Part shown: one piece after another, positions 34,913 through 43,102 of the stretch
Position numbering within the stretch: the stretch's first letter is position 1
Layout of the letters: the number at the start of each line of letters is the position of its first letter
Assembly (NCBI GenBank): GCA_902774905.1
Contig: CACYKF010000001.1
Coordinates: forward strand, 62,001-126,000
Direction of reading: 5' to 3'
Length of the DNA stretch: 64,000 bases
Source: an uncultured bacterium
GTDB taxonomy: Bacteria > Cyanobacteriota > Vampirovibrionia > Gastranaerophilales > Gastranaerophilaceae
Made by a program: the position numbers and the translations under genes
Notes under the pieces: model-generated
What the model saw: the letters and a program-made list of their open reading frames with translations, nothing else
Told to the model about the DNA's origin: nothing
Database searches by the model: none

Positions 34913-35809
34913 CAGATTATAAAAGAAATTACTTATATACCGAATTTGTCGCTTGCTTTGGGTTTTTTTGACGGAGTTCATATTGCGCATCAAAAACTTA
35001 TAGAAAATGCTGTTAATTATGCAAAAAAAAATAATATAAAATCTGCCGTAATTACTCTTAAACAGCAACCGTATTGTTATTTAAATCATATTGCACCAAA
35101 GTACATTTCTTCAAGGGCGTATAGTTTCAATCTTATTGAACATTTGGGGGTGGATTATCTTTTTGAACTCGATTTTGATGTGGTTTCAGGCATGTCATCT
35201 TTTGAATATCTAAAAAATGTTTTAGTCAAAAACTTTTCTCCTGTTGGTATCTTTACGGGGTTTAATCATCATTTTGGGCATAACAGAGCAGGCAATTGTG
35301 AATTTTTGGAAAAATATCAGTCAGAATTTAACTATCATTTTGAGGCTTTGCCTTCTCAAACACTGAACGGTAATTTAATCAGCAGTTCTGCAATAAGAAA
35401 ATTTCTTGAATCAGGACAGATTGAAGATGCGAATTTAATGCTTGGCAGAGAGTTTTGTGTTGATGGAACAGTTGTTGAGGGAAATAAAATAGGCAGGACA
35501 ATCAGTTATCCTACTGCGAATATAAATTATCCGGATAATATCGTTGAGATTCCAAATGGTGTTTACGGAGTGAATGTTGAGTTATCTGACGGCAGGGTTT
35601 TAAAAGGGATTGCAAATTTCGGGACAAAACCGACTGTTAATGCTGCTATGCAAAAAACACTTGAAACGCACATTCTCGATGGTTTTGACGAAGATATATA
35701 CGGGCAAAAAATAAAGATTAATTTTTTGAAGTTTATTCGCAGGGAGCAAAAATTCAAAAATATTGAGAAACTAAAAGAGCAAATAAAATCAGATATAAAT
35801 TCTTTGTAA
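34910..35809 (+). CDS. ribF: Bifunctional riboflavin kinase / FAD synthetase
   Basis: RibF makes FMN and FAD from riboflavin. The 299-aa protein has the nucleotidyltransferase domain (LALGFFDGVHIAHQKLI; GFNHHFGHNRAGN; SSAIRKFLESG) and the kinase domain (GTVVEGNKIGRTISYPTANI; NFGTKPTVN; ETHILDGFDEDIYGQ). The PTAN motif is intact. Confidence 0.94.
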   Translation: MQIIKEITYIPNLSLALGFFDGVHIAHQKLIENAVNYAKKNNIKSAVITLKQQPYCYLNHIAPKYISSRAYSFNLIEHLGVDYLFELDFDVVSGMSSFEYLKNVLVKNFSPVGIFTGFNHHFGHNRAGNCEFLEKYQSEFNYHFEALPSQTLNGNLISSSAIRKFLESGQIEDANLMLGREFCVDGTVVEGNKIGRTISYPTANINYPDNIVEIPNGVYGVNVELSDGRVLKGIANFGTKPTVNAAMQKTLETHILDGFDEDIYGQKIKINFLKFIRREQKFKNIEKLKEQIKSDINSL

Positions 35810-35842
35810 AATATCCTCTGTTTGGAGGATATTTGATTTTTT
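35809..35842 (+). terminator. Terminator after ribF
   Basis: A 10-bp stem (35809-35818 with 35825-35834), 6-base loop, then GATTTTTTATT. It begins at the ribF stop codon. Confidence 0.85.
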
Positions 35843-35909
35843 ATTAAAGTTTTTTTGTATTATATCCGTAATTATTCATAGAAGGTTCATGACTTTATAA
35901 GGAAATATT

Positions 35910-37148
35910 ATGAGTAAAGAAGAGAAAAAACAGTCAGGGGTTTCAATATTCGGACAATCAGATTATCTTATGGGTTCAGACCCTATAGAAGAAATGTTTG
36001 CCCTGAATTTAGGCGATTTTTTAACGGAAAGTTTAATATCAGAGGATTTGGCAAAGAAAATCAGTGTTAAGTCCAATAAAAAAGAGCGGCTTGTAAATCA
36101 GTTGAAAGAACTTATAGATTTGTATTCTTCAAAGAATACCTTGTGCGTGCTTGATTTTGATAATAAAGAAGAAGTTGCCATTTATACATCTATTGCAAAA
36201 TCTATTGTTCAGATGCTTGAAGTTGTAAGTTGCAGAATTTTCTTTGAGAAAGAGGGTAAATATTGTTTAATTGGCAATAGTGAAAAAGATGATGCAGATT
36301 TCAGATTTGATTCTGTTGAACTTATACATAATGAAACAATAGAGAAAGACGGATATTTATGTATTCCGATTAGAAATTCAATTACTCCAATCGGTGCGAT
36401 TGAAATTAAGACAAGTAATAAACTTGAGGATGATTTTCTCGAAGTTGTTTTAAGTATTGCTAATTTATTAGGAACAACAATCACTCTGCAAAAAGTAATA
36501 GAAGAAACGCATAAAGAAATTGATAGCGAAGAATCTTCAGAATTTGATTTGAAAAAATTAAGAGGAGATTTAACAGCGTTAATTGGTGATTTGTGTGATT
36601 ATCAGCAGAATTTTGTTGAAAGTCTTGCAACAGCGGTTGACAGAAAGGGTCAATATACTGTTTCGCATTCAAGAAACAGTGCTAAACTTGCAAGAAATAT
36701 TTGTTCAAAACTCGGCTTGAATGAAAAAACAACCGATTTGATTTACTATGCCGGATTGTTGCAAAATATCGGTAAAATAACTCTGCCTGAAAAACTTTTT
36801 GCAACTAATGGCAAGTTATCATCAGAAGAATTAAATAAAATTAAAAATCATACTAATATCGGTGTAAATCTGCTTATGAATATTAATTTCTTGTCAGAGG
36901 TAGTTCCGTATATTACATATCAGACAGAAAGAGTTGACGGTTCGGGTTCTCCTGAAGGGCTAAAAGGTCAGTCAATTCCTTTGGGTTCAAGAATTATTGC
37001 GGTGTCAGATGCATATTGCGCAATGACATCAGACAGACCTTACCGTAAGGCTATGGATAGTGAAAAAGCACTTTCCATAATGAAAGACGAAGCAGGCAAA
37101 AAATGGGATGCTGATGTAATTAATGCATTGGCACAAGTTGTAAAATAG
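35910..37148 (+). CDS. GAF plus degenerate HD-GYP domain protein
   Basis: The 412-aa protein has a GAF-like domain (about 75-195) and an HD-GYP-type domain (about 235-412), which in active enzymes degrades cyclic di-GMP. Key residues are lost. The HD pair is Gln285-Asn286 (LLQNIGK), and the HHH before ER is Y-Q-T (337-339). GYP reads GSP. His253, His314 and Asp367 remain. A catalytically dead sensor or binding protein is therefore likely. An AAGGAAA ribosome site is present. Confidence 0.85.
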   Translation: MSKEEKKQSGVSIFGQSDYLMGSDPIEEMFALNLGDFLTESLISEDLAKKISVKSNKKERLVNQLKELIDLYSSKNTLCVLDFDNKEEVAIYTSIAKSIVQMLEVVSCRIFFEKEGKYCLIGNSEKDDADFRFDSVELIHNETIEKDGYLCIPIRNSITPIGAIEIKTSNKLEDDFLEVVLSIANLLGTTITLQKVIEETHKEIDSEESSEFDLKKLRGDLTALIGDLCDYQQNFVESLATAVDRKGQYTVSHSRNSAKLARNICSKLGLNEKTTDLIYYAGLLQNIGKITLPEKLFATNGKLSSEELNKIKNHTNIGVNLLMNINFLSEVVPYITYQTERVDGSGSPEGLKGQSIPLGSRIIAVSDAYCAMTSDRPYRKAMDSEKALSIMKDEAGKKWDADVINALAQVVK

Positions 37149-37185
37149 CGATATAAAATTTATATTAAGACGCCAAAAAGCGTGG

Positions 37186-37191
37186 TATAAT
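37186..37191 (+). promoter_or_regulatory. -10 box upstream of the aminotransferase gene
   Basis: TATAAT lies 40 bases before ATG 37232. A convincing -35 element is not seen at standard spacing (TTAAGA is 15 bases away). Confidence 0.4.
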
Positions 37192-37231
37192 AGTTTTATC
37201 AAAAGGTGTAGATTATAAAGGAGATAAAACT

Positions 37232-38356
37232 ATGATACCTATTATGGATTCAAAACGCCAGTATGCGCAAATCGGCGCTGAAGCAGAAAAAGCCGTATGT
37301 GAAGTTATGAGAAGCGGATGCTATATCTTGGGACCAAATGTTAAAGCATTAGAAAGTGAACTTGCTTCATATATCGGTTGCAAATATACAGTTGCGTTAA
37401 ATTCCGGTACTGATGCTTTACATATCGCATTAAGAGCATTAAATATCGGTGCGGGAGATGAAGTTATTACAACTGCATTCACATTTGTTGCAACTGCAGA
37501 AGCAATCGGCATGGTTGGTGCCAAACCGGTATTTGTTGATATTAACCCTGATACATTTAATATTGACCCAAAAGAAATTGAAAAAGCAATTACTCCAAAA
37601 ACAAAGGCTATTATACCTGTTCATTTATATGGTCAGCCTTGCGATATGGATGCTATTATGGATATTGCACACAGACACAATTTGAGAGTTGTTGAAGATT
37701 GCTGTCAGGCTATCGGTGCTTTATACAAAGGCAAGATGGTTGGTACATTCGGCGATATCGGGTGTTATAGTTTCTATCCGACTAAAAACCTTGGTACAAT
37801 GGGTGATGGCGGTCTTTGTACAGTAAACTCGGAAGAATTGAGAGATCACTTAATTGCATTGAGAAATCATGGTTCAATGGTTCGTTATCACAATGATGAA
37901 CTTGGTATCAATTCAAGACTTGATGAAATTCAGGCTGCAATATTAAGAGTAAAAGCAAAATATATTGATGAATGGAACTCAAAAAGACGTGAGCATGCCG
38001 CTTATTACAATGATTTATTCTCAAAATGTGCCGATATTCAGACTCCGAAAGAACTTGATGATACTTATTGTGTTTATCACCAATATACTGTTAAAATACC
38101 TAACAGAGATGAAGTTCACAAAATGCTCGGCGAAGCAGGAATCGGTGCAATGCTTTATTATCCTATACCGTTGCATTTCCAAAAAGTTAATGCATGGCTT
38201 GGAATGGGTAAGGGTTCGTTGCCGATTACCGAAAAAAATACCGAACTTGTTATTTCACTTCCGATGTTCCCTGAACTGACGAAAGAAGAACAAGATACAG
38301 TCGCAAGCACTTTGATTTCTTGTATTGAAAAATCAAAATCAACAGTAGGTGTATAA
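37232..38356 (+). CDS. DegT/DnrJ/EryC1-family sugar aminotransferase
   Basis: This PLP enzyme aminates nucleotide-linked keto-sugars for surface glycans. The 374 aa contain NSGTDALHIALRALNIGAGD, DEVITTAFTFVATAEAIGMV, VVEDCCQAIGALYKGKMVG, the PLP-lysine motif SFYPTKNLGTMGDGG and GINSRLDEIQAAILRVK. The exact sugar cannot be determined and no other sugar genes flank it. An AAAGGAGAT ribosome site is present. Confidence 0.92.
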   Translation: MIPIMDSKRQYAQIGAEAEKAVCEVMRSGCYILGPNVKALESELASYIGCKYTVALNSGTDALHIALRALNIGAGDEVITTAFTFVATAEAIGMVGAKPVFVDINPDTFNIDPKEIEKAITPKTKAIIPVHLYGQPCDMDAIMDIAHRHNLRVVEDCCQAIGALYKGKMVGTFGDIGCYSFYPTKNLGTMGDGGLCTVNSEELRDHLIALRNHGSMVRYHNDELGINSRLDEIQAAILRVKAKYIDEWNSKRREHAAYYNDLFSKCADIQTPKELDDTYCVYHQYTVKIPNRDEVHKMLGEAGIGAMLYYPIPLHFQKVNAWLGMGKGSLPITEKNTELVISLPMFPELTKEEQDTVASTLISCIEKSKSTVGV

Positions 38357-38373
38357 ATAAAAAATTTGCAAAC

Positions 38374-38432
38374 AAAAATCCGTAATTTTAAGATTCTGAA
38401 ATGAATTCAGAATGACAAAATTACGGATTTTT
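38374..38432. repeat. Palindromic repeat with extended arms, probable terminator of the aminotransferase gene
   Basis: The outer arms AAAAATCCGTAATTTT (38374-38389) and AAAATTACGGATTTTT (38417-38432) are perfectly complementary. They enclose the same 27-base core as at 11605-11631 with one base difference. The T-rich ends make it a bidirectional terminator between convergent genes. Confidence 0.85.
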
Positions 38433-38437
38433 ATTTA

Positions 38438-38731
38438 TTAAATCATAGTTCTGTTATATCCGTCTAATCCTTGTAAAAAGTTCATAATTTGCTTTTCAGT
38501 TTGCGGGGTAATATTATTTTTAGTGTTTATATCAGCGGCTTTCGGAGTTTGATGCCCGATATTATCTGTTTTGGTATCTTCAAAAGCGATACGATTATTT
38601 GCATACATATCCGCTTTAAGTGTCTGACCTCCGTCAACCCCGATGTCATACCCCGGTAAGTTGCCGTATAAAAGTTCTGCACTCTGCCCGATTTTTGCGC
38701 CTAATTGTATTCCGTTTATTGATTCTGTCAT
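38438..38731 (-). CDS. Small hypothetical protein
   Basis: The 97-aa protein has no signal peptide or membrane helix and is rich in Asn, Gly and Thr. It includes LLYGNLPGYDIGVDGGQTLK and ends NFLQGLDGYNRTMI. A GGAG ribosome site is present. It lies 13 bases after the next upstream gene, presumably co-transcribed. I do not recognise a family. Confidence 0.6.
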   Translation of the reverse strand: MTESINGIQLGAKIGQSAELLYGNLPGYDIGVDGGQTLKADMYANNRIAFEDTKTDNIGHQTPKAADINTKNNITPQTEKQIMNFLQGLDGYNRTMI

Positions 38732-38744
38732 TTTTTACTCCGAA

Positions 38745-39074
38745 TTATCCCATTGTGTAAAGTGAAAAACATCCGCCTGCGGGGTTCCCGTCTGAATTAT
38801 ACGGTCGTAAGTTCCCGATGCTTGAATGAGGGTAATATGTTCGTCCTTTCACATTTATCGCGTTATTTGGGTCTGCCATAATTTGAGCGTAGCCCTCTGA
38901 TACATTCATATCAAAACCGACTCCGCCAAATACGGCTTCATGTATATTTTTCATTATTGCACCAAATGTTGCCCCGACTGTACCCTGCTCAGGATTAAGG
39001 TTGGTCTGAATATAACCTCCGCCATCTGCTGCGCTCGTTCGGTTTACTGCTTCAACTGCTCTGCTCTGTACCAT
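38745..39074 (-). CDS. Small hypothetical protein
   Basis: The 109-aa protein is rich in Gly and Asn. GGGYIQTNLNPEQGTVGATF is followed by a short helix and a Tyr/Ser-rich end (YYPHSSIGNLRPYNSDG). No signal or membrane segment is visible. An AAGGAT ribosome site is present. It is paired with the following 97-aa gene; I do not know the function. Confidence 0.6.
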   Translation of the reverse strand: MVQSRAVEAVNRTSAADGGGYIQTNLNPEQGTVGATFGAIMKNIHEAVFGGVGFDMNVSEGYAQIMADPNNAINVKGRTYYPHSSIGNLRPYNSDGNPAGGCFSLYTMG

Positions 39075-39174
39075 AATATAAATCCTTATAATCTCTTCTC
39101 TTATATCTATAAAGTATATATTTTGTAAATAATTGCCTTTTTAAATAAAATATTCTTAACATTTTGTTACACAT

Positions 39175-39329
39175 AAGAGTTTGTGAAAAACTTCGTTTTT
39201 CTACAAACTCTTGGGAACGGTTTCGAAACAGGCTGTATGTTATCCCTCATACAACCTGTTTCTCACACACCGTCGGTCGGATATTGAAAAATCTCAAAAA
39301 TTTGTCAATTTTTGGATTTTTTAATATCC
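39175..39329. other. Three consecutive long hairpins upstream of minCDE
   Basis: In a gene-free gap (39075-39415) three hairpins follow each other: 39175-39212 (10-bp outer and 6-bp inner stem), 39225-39262 (8-bp plus 5-bp stem) and 39279-39329 (7-bp outer stem GGATATT/AATATCC with a long A/T inner stem). Only the last has T-runs, and those are inside the stem. This could be a structured RNA leader, degenerate repeats, or stacked terminators. Confidence 0.55.
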
Positions 39330-39415
39330 TTCATTACAAAACTATAAATTTTCTTGAAGATTAATGTTTTTTAGGTTAATTTTTTATTGTAACCGATTTG
39401 TTTAGAAAGGAAGAT

Positions 39416-40261
39416 ATGGAAACGGGGTATATTGATAACGGCTTTATTGTGGATTTAACCCATGCCGTAAAAATTTCCGAAATTATTTATGAACTGTCAA
39501 GAACTCTTGATATGCCGGAAGCAAAAGAAAAGCATATATGTTTAAAACTCGGTGCAATTGATTTAACTGCCGAAGAATTAACAAGTATAAAAACGCTTAT
39601 AGAACTTATGGAATCTCAACTTGCTTGCATCAGTACGAGTTCTGCAAAAACGCTTGAATCTGCAACAAGTATTGATATTAAAGTTTCAGAGTTTACAAAT
39701 GAAATCAGTGCGCCGTCTTTTAATCAGGATAAAGAGGATGCACCTCAAAAAGAGGTTGAGGAGGCATTAGATAATATTTTTGGCGAAGAAAAATCAAAAG
39801 ACGAAAATGCAATTAAAGAAATTCATCGTGATGACGAGTTTGAAGAACCAGAGCCAAACGAAGATGAAGAAGAACATATAAAAGAATTGAGAGCAGAACC
39901 TGAAAAACTGCCAACATTATACATTCGCAGAACAATTCGTTCAGGACAGAGCATATCTTCTGACGGTAATATTGTTATTATCGGCGATGTAAACCCGGGG
40001 GCGGAAATTATTGCAAAAGGAGATGTTACTGTTTGGGGAATTTTGGCAGGTATAGTTCATGCAGGTTCTGACGGAAACAGTTTTGCACGAATCAGGGCAC
40101 TGAAACTTAATCCTGTTCAAATCAGAATCGGAGAGGTCTTTGCACGCAGACCTGATACGGTTAATTTGCCGTTTATTCAAAAGACGAGTGAATATACGCC
40201 GGAAGAAGCATTCACTCACAAAGGAAGTATAATAATAAAAAAAATACATAATGAAAACTAA
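39416..40261 (+). CDS. minC: Septum site-determining protein MinC
   Basis: MinC blocks FtsZ assembly away from mid-cell. The C-terminal beta-helix domain is clear (about 170-260: YIRRTIRSGQSISSDGNIVI, IGDVNPGAEIIAKGDVTVWG, GILAGIVHAGSDGN). The N-terminal domain (about 1-90) is joined by a long acidic linker (EEALDNIFGEEKSKDEN and on). The TTG-initiated frame from 39398 would include the ribosome site (AAAGGAAG), so ATG 39416 is the start (281 aa). It is the first gene of minCDE. Confidence 0.9.
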   Translation: METGYIDNGFIVDLTHAVKISEIIYELSRTLDMPEAKEKHICLKLGAIDLTAEELTSIKTLIELMESQLACISTSSAKTLESATSIDIKVSEFTNEISAPSFNQDKEDAPQKEVEEALDNIFGEEKSKDENAIKEIHRDDEFEEPEPNEDEEEHIKELRAEPEKLPTLYIRRTIRSGQSISSDGNIVIIGDVNPGAEIIAKGDVTVWGILAGIVHAGSDGNSFARIRALKLNPVQIRIGEVFARRPDTVNLPFIQKTSEYTPEEAFTHKGSIIIKKIHNEN

Positions 40262-40271
40262 GGAGATATAA

Positions 40272-41093
40272 ATGACCGGAAGAGTAATAGTAATAACCTC
40301 AGGTAAAGGGGGAGTCGGAAAGACTACTACTAACGCTAATATCGGTACTGCTCTTGCAAGAGCCGGTAAAAAAGTTGTTATGGTCGATACCGATTTGGGT
40401 TTAAGAAATTTGGACCTTTTATTAGGTTTGGAAAACAGAATTGTTTATACAATTGTTGATGTTGTTGAAGAAAGATGCAAATTAAAACAGGCTCTTGTTA
40501 AGGATAAGAAAAATCCTAACCTTTGTCTTTTGGCTGCAGCGCAGACAAGAGATAAATCTGCCGTAACAGAAGAACAGTTAAAAGATATTTGTGATCAGTT
40601 AAAAGAACAATTTGATTTTGTTCTTGTTGACTGTCCTGCAGGTATTGAGCAAGGTTTTCAAAATGCAGTTGCAGGTGCCTCGGAAGCCATTGTTGTTACA
40701 ACCCCTGAAATGTCTGCTGTTCGTGATGCTGACAGAATTATCGGACTTTTGGAGGCAAAAGAAGAAATTAAATCTTATAAACTTTTAATTAATCGTTACA
40801 GACCAAATATGGCTGCTTCAAAAGATATGATGAGTAAAGATGATGTTGTTGAAATTCTTTCTGCCGAACTTATCGGAATTATTCCCGAAGACACGGGTAT
40901 TATTACTTCTACAAACAAAGGCGAACCGATTGTAAATGATGATGATTCTCTTGCAGGCAGAGCATATCGTAATGTTGCACAAAGAATTATTGGCGAAGAT
41001 GTTCCGATTATTGATTTTGAAGAGGAAGCAAAACTTTCCAACAAGATTAAAAAGTTCTTCTCAAAATTCCTGAATAAAGGAAAGGAGAACTAA
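40272..41093 (+). CDS. minD: Septum site-determining ATPase MinD
   Basis: MinD is a ParA-type ATPase that recruits MinC to the membrane. The deviant Walker A TSGKGGVGKTTTNANIG lies at the start, with MVDTDLGLRNLDLLLGLENR and VLVDCPAGIEQGFQNAVAGA. The C-terminal basic amphipathic end (KLSNKIKKFFSKFLNKG) is the membrane-targeting sequence. It is 273 aa, with an AAGGAG ribosome site 10 bases after minC. Confidence 0.96.
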   Translation: MTGRVIVITSGKGGVGKTTTNANIGTALARAGKKVVMVDTDLGLRNLDLLLGLENRIVYTIVDVVEERCKLKQALVKDKKNPNLCLLAAAQTRDKSAVTEEQLKDICDQLKEQFDFVLVDCPAGIEQGFQNAVAGASEAIVVTTPEMSAVRDADRIIGLLEAKEEIKSYKLLINRYRPNMAASKDMMSKDDVVEILSAELIGIIPEDTGIITSTNKGEPIVNDDDSLAGRAYRNVAQRIIGEDVPIIDFEEEAKLSNKIKKFFSKFLNKGKEN

Positions 41094-41094
41094 T

Positions 41095-41715
41095 ATGAGT
41101 GATAATATTTTTGCAGAAATTTATAATAGAATATTGAGTTTGTTTGGTCAAAATGTTAAAGATGAATCAAAAAATACTGCAGTAAACAGATTAAGACTTG
41201 TTTTGATGCAGGACAGAACAAACTTAACACCTGAAATTATGAACAGAATGAGAACCGAACTAATTGCAGTTCTTTCAAAATATGTTGAACTCGATAAAGA
41301 AGCGTTAGACTTAAATATTGGGCAAGAAGGCGAACAGATGGCTTTGATGCTTTCAATTCCCGTAATTAGAGCGAAAGACGAAGCAGAAATTGAACAGGCT
41401 TTAAAAGAGGAAGAGGAAAACAAAAAAGCAGAGGCAGAAAAATCAGAGGTAGAAGAAGAAACTAATGCTGAAACTTCTGATGACGATAAAGAAGAAGCAC
41501 AGGACAATTCAGAAGAAAATCAAGACTCCGAAAATTCTGAAGGTGCAGAAGAAGATGGTAAAACTCAGGAAGACGAAGATATATCTGATAATCAGGAAAA
41601 CGCAAATTCTGAGGAAGAACCGACATCAAAACCTGCAGAAACGGAAATTGAGTCCGAGAAAAAGCCTATTCCAAAAATTGAAAAGAATAAAAAAGAGGAA
41701 ACTTCGGAAAAATAA
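41095..41715 (+). CDS. minE: MinE with a long acidic C-terminal tail
   Basis: MinE stimulates MinD and sets the oscillation. Residues 1-90 are MinE-like: an N-terminal membrane helix, AVNRLRLVLMQDRTNLTPEI as the MinD-binding strand, and the dimer domain up to about 92. Residues 95-206 are an unusual extension made almost only of Glu, Asp, Lys, Ser, Asn and Gln. Normal MinE is 80-100 aa. The tail is probably disordered. It starts one base after minD, with an AAAGGAG site. Confidence 0.88.
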   Translation: MSDNIFAEIYNRILSLFGQNVKDESKNTAVNRLRLVLMQDRTNLTPEIMNRMRTELIAVLSKYVELDKEALDLNIGQEGEQMALMLSIPVIRAKDEAEIEQALKEEEENKKAEAEKSEVEEETNAETSDDDKEEAQDNSEENQDSENSEGAEEDGKTQEDEDISDNQENANSEEEPTSKPAETEIESEKKPIPKIEKNKKEETSEK

Positions 41716-41718
41716 ATC

Positions 41719-41750
41719 TAAAAAGGCGGTTTTAAAAACCGTCTTTTTTA
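41719..41750 (+). terminator. Terminator of minCDE
   Basis: AAGGCGGTTTT pairs with AAAACCGTCTT (one G-U) and is followed by TTTTT. It lies just after the minE stop. Confidence 0.8.
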
Positions 41751-41786
41751 TACGCAAAAAATATTTTTACATGTTTTTAATCAGGC

Positions 41787-42572
41787 ATGATAAGAACTAT
41801 CGCAGGTACGGCACGAATTTCTACAAAGATTATTAAAGACGGCTCTGTTGCCGGTCGCGACTGCTTTTGTGAAAAATTAGAACAAAAATTTTATAATCGT
41901 ATCGAAAAATATAAACATTCGCAATTTGATTATATAGGCAAAAGTTTGCACTCAATTTTGCCTACTAAACTCATTCAGGTTGAAAAAATACCACCTAAAG
42001 AAAGTATTTATAATGGGGCGGTGATTCTTGCTCAAGAGATTGAAAGAACTATTCCTGCCGATATTGTAGGCTATATTGTTTCCTTAAAACCCGGGGCAAA
42101 GAAAAATCATTTTGGTGGTGTCAGTATTGAAGTTTTGATGCATGAAATTCGTCATCTGTTCCATTATTTTACTAATCCAAAAATACCTAATCGAATTTAC
42201 AGGGTTTCAAAATTGAGAGAAGGGGAAAATAATTTTGAGCAATTTTTTGTAAATAATTTTCAGTCTCCTGTGCGTCCGTCAATCAGCAAGATTGAAACTG
42301 AGAAATTACTAAAAAAAGAAAAAATGTATAAAGTAGATATATTGCAGTTTTTACGCTACAAACTAATTGAAGAAATCGGAGCATACAATTCGGGTGAGAA
42401 ATTTTCTGCGCAGTATCGTACAAAAAAATCCCATAAGATTGAATATGACTCTCAAAGTCAGATACAAACATTGTTTTTGAGAGAAAAACTTGTGATGATT
42501 ACTGATATGCTAAAAAACACGCTAAAAGCCGAGCGTGAGAGTTTGAAAACACGCTGCAAGGTCAACAATTAG
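41787..42572 (+). CDS. Putative zinc-dependent peptidase (HExxH), family unknown
   Basis: The 261-aa protein contains SIEVLMHEIRHLFHYF, an HExxH zincin motif in a helix near residues 117-121. A downstream Glu in REGENNFEQFF or EEIGAYNSGE could be the third ligand. There is no signal peptide, so it is presumably cytoplasmic or a toxin-like effector. I do not recognise a named family. It has no evident ribosome site. A second HExxH protein lies at 45430-46383. Confidence 0.6.
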   Translation: MIRTIAGTARISTKIIKDGSVAGRDCFCEKLEQKFYNRIEKYKHSQFDYIGKSLHSILPTKLIQVEKIPPKESIYNGAVILAQEIERTIPADIVGYIVSLKPGAKKNHFGGVSIEVLMHEIRHLFHYFTNPKIPNRIYRVSKLREGENNFEQFFVNNFQSPVRPSISKIETEKLLKKEKMYKVDILQFLRYKLIEEIGAYNSGEKFSAQYRTKKSHKIEYDSQSQIQTLFLREKLVMITDMLKNTLKAERESLKTRCKVNN

Positions 42573-42640
42573 ACTAAAGACCTATATCCATCAGTGCAAT
42601 GAGAGAGTATGATAGACTTAATCGGAGAGAGAGATTTATA

Positions 42641-42931
42641 ATGGTTAATTCAATTTATTGTTTGGATGAAGATAAACTCCTAACCGAAAGAGAATTAGAG
42701 GTACTTGTTTGTCTTTATAAAGGTTTAACAAACCCCGAAATAGCAGATAAATTATGCATTACGGTATCGACCGTAAAAGCGCACATGTCAAAGATTTTGC
42801 ATAAAATAGGGGCAAAAAGCAGGGTTGATGTTCTGTTAATGCTGACCGGTTTACTGATTATCCCTAAAAAAGATGTAAAAAATCAGATAAAGTCTTTCAA
42901 TAACAGTCAAGCCTTCCCTATGGTAAAGTGA
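42641..42931 (+). CDS. LuxR/GerE-type HTH DNA-binding protein
   Basis: The 96-aa product is essentially one LuxR-type helix-turn-helix (about 12-75): LLTERELEVLVCLYKGLTNP, EIADKLCITVSTVKAHMSKI. No receiver domain is attached, so it is either a stand-alone regulator or acts with a separate sensor. The frame opens at 42599, but ATG 42641 follows the purine-rich GGAGAGAGAG. Confidence 0.88.
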   Translation: MVNSIYCLDEDKLLTERELEVLVCLYKGLTNPEIADKLCITVSTVKAHMSKILHKIGAKSRVDVLLMLTGLLIIPKKDVKNQIKSFNNSQAFPMVK

Positions 42932-43102
42932 TAAGTAACATGGCAGGGCATGACTAATTTGTAATAATATTTTTGATGCAATTTTTTATTCAAGAGTTAT
43001 AGCCATTTTACCCCTCAGGGTATTGATTGTAAATTTTATTATCGGAGTTAATAAAATTATAGAAATTTAATGCTAAAATGTTTCTATAAATGGAGGTTAA
43101 TG

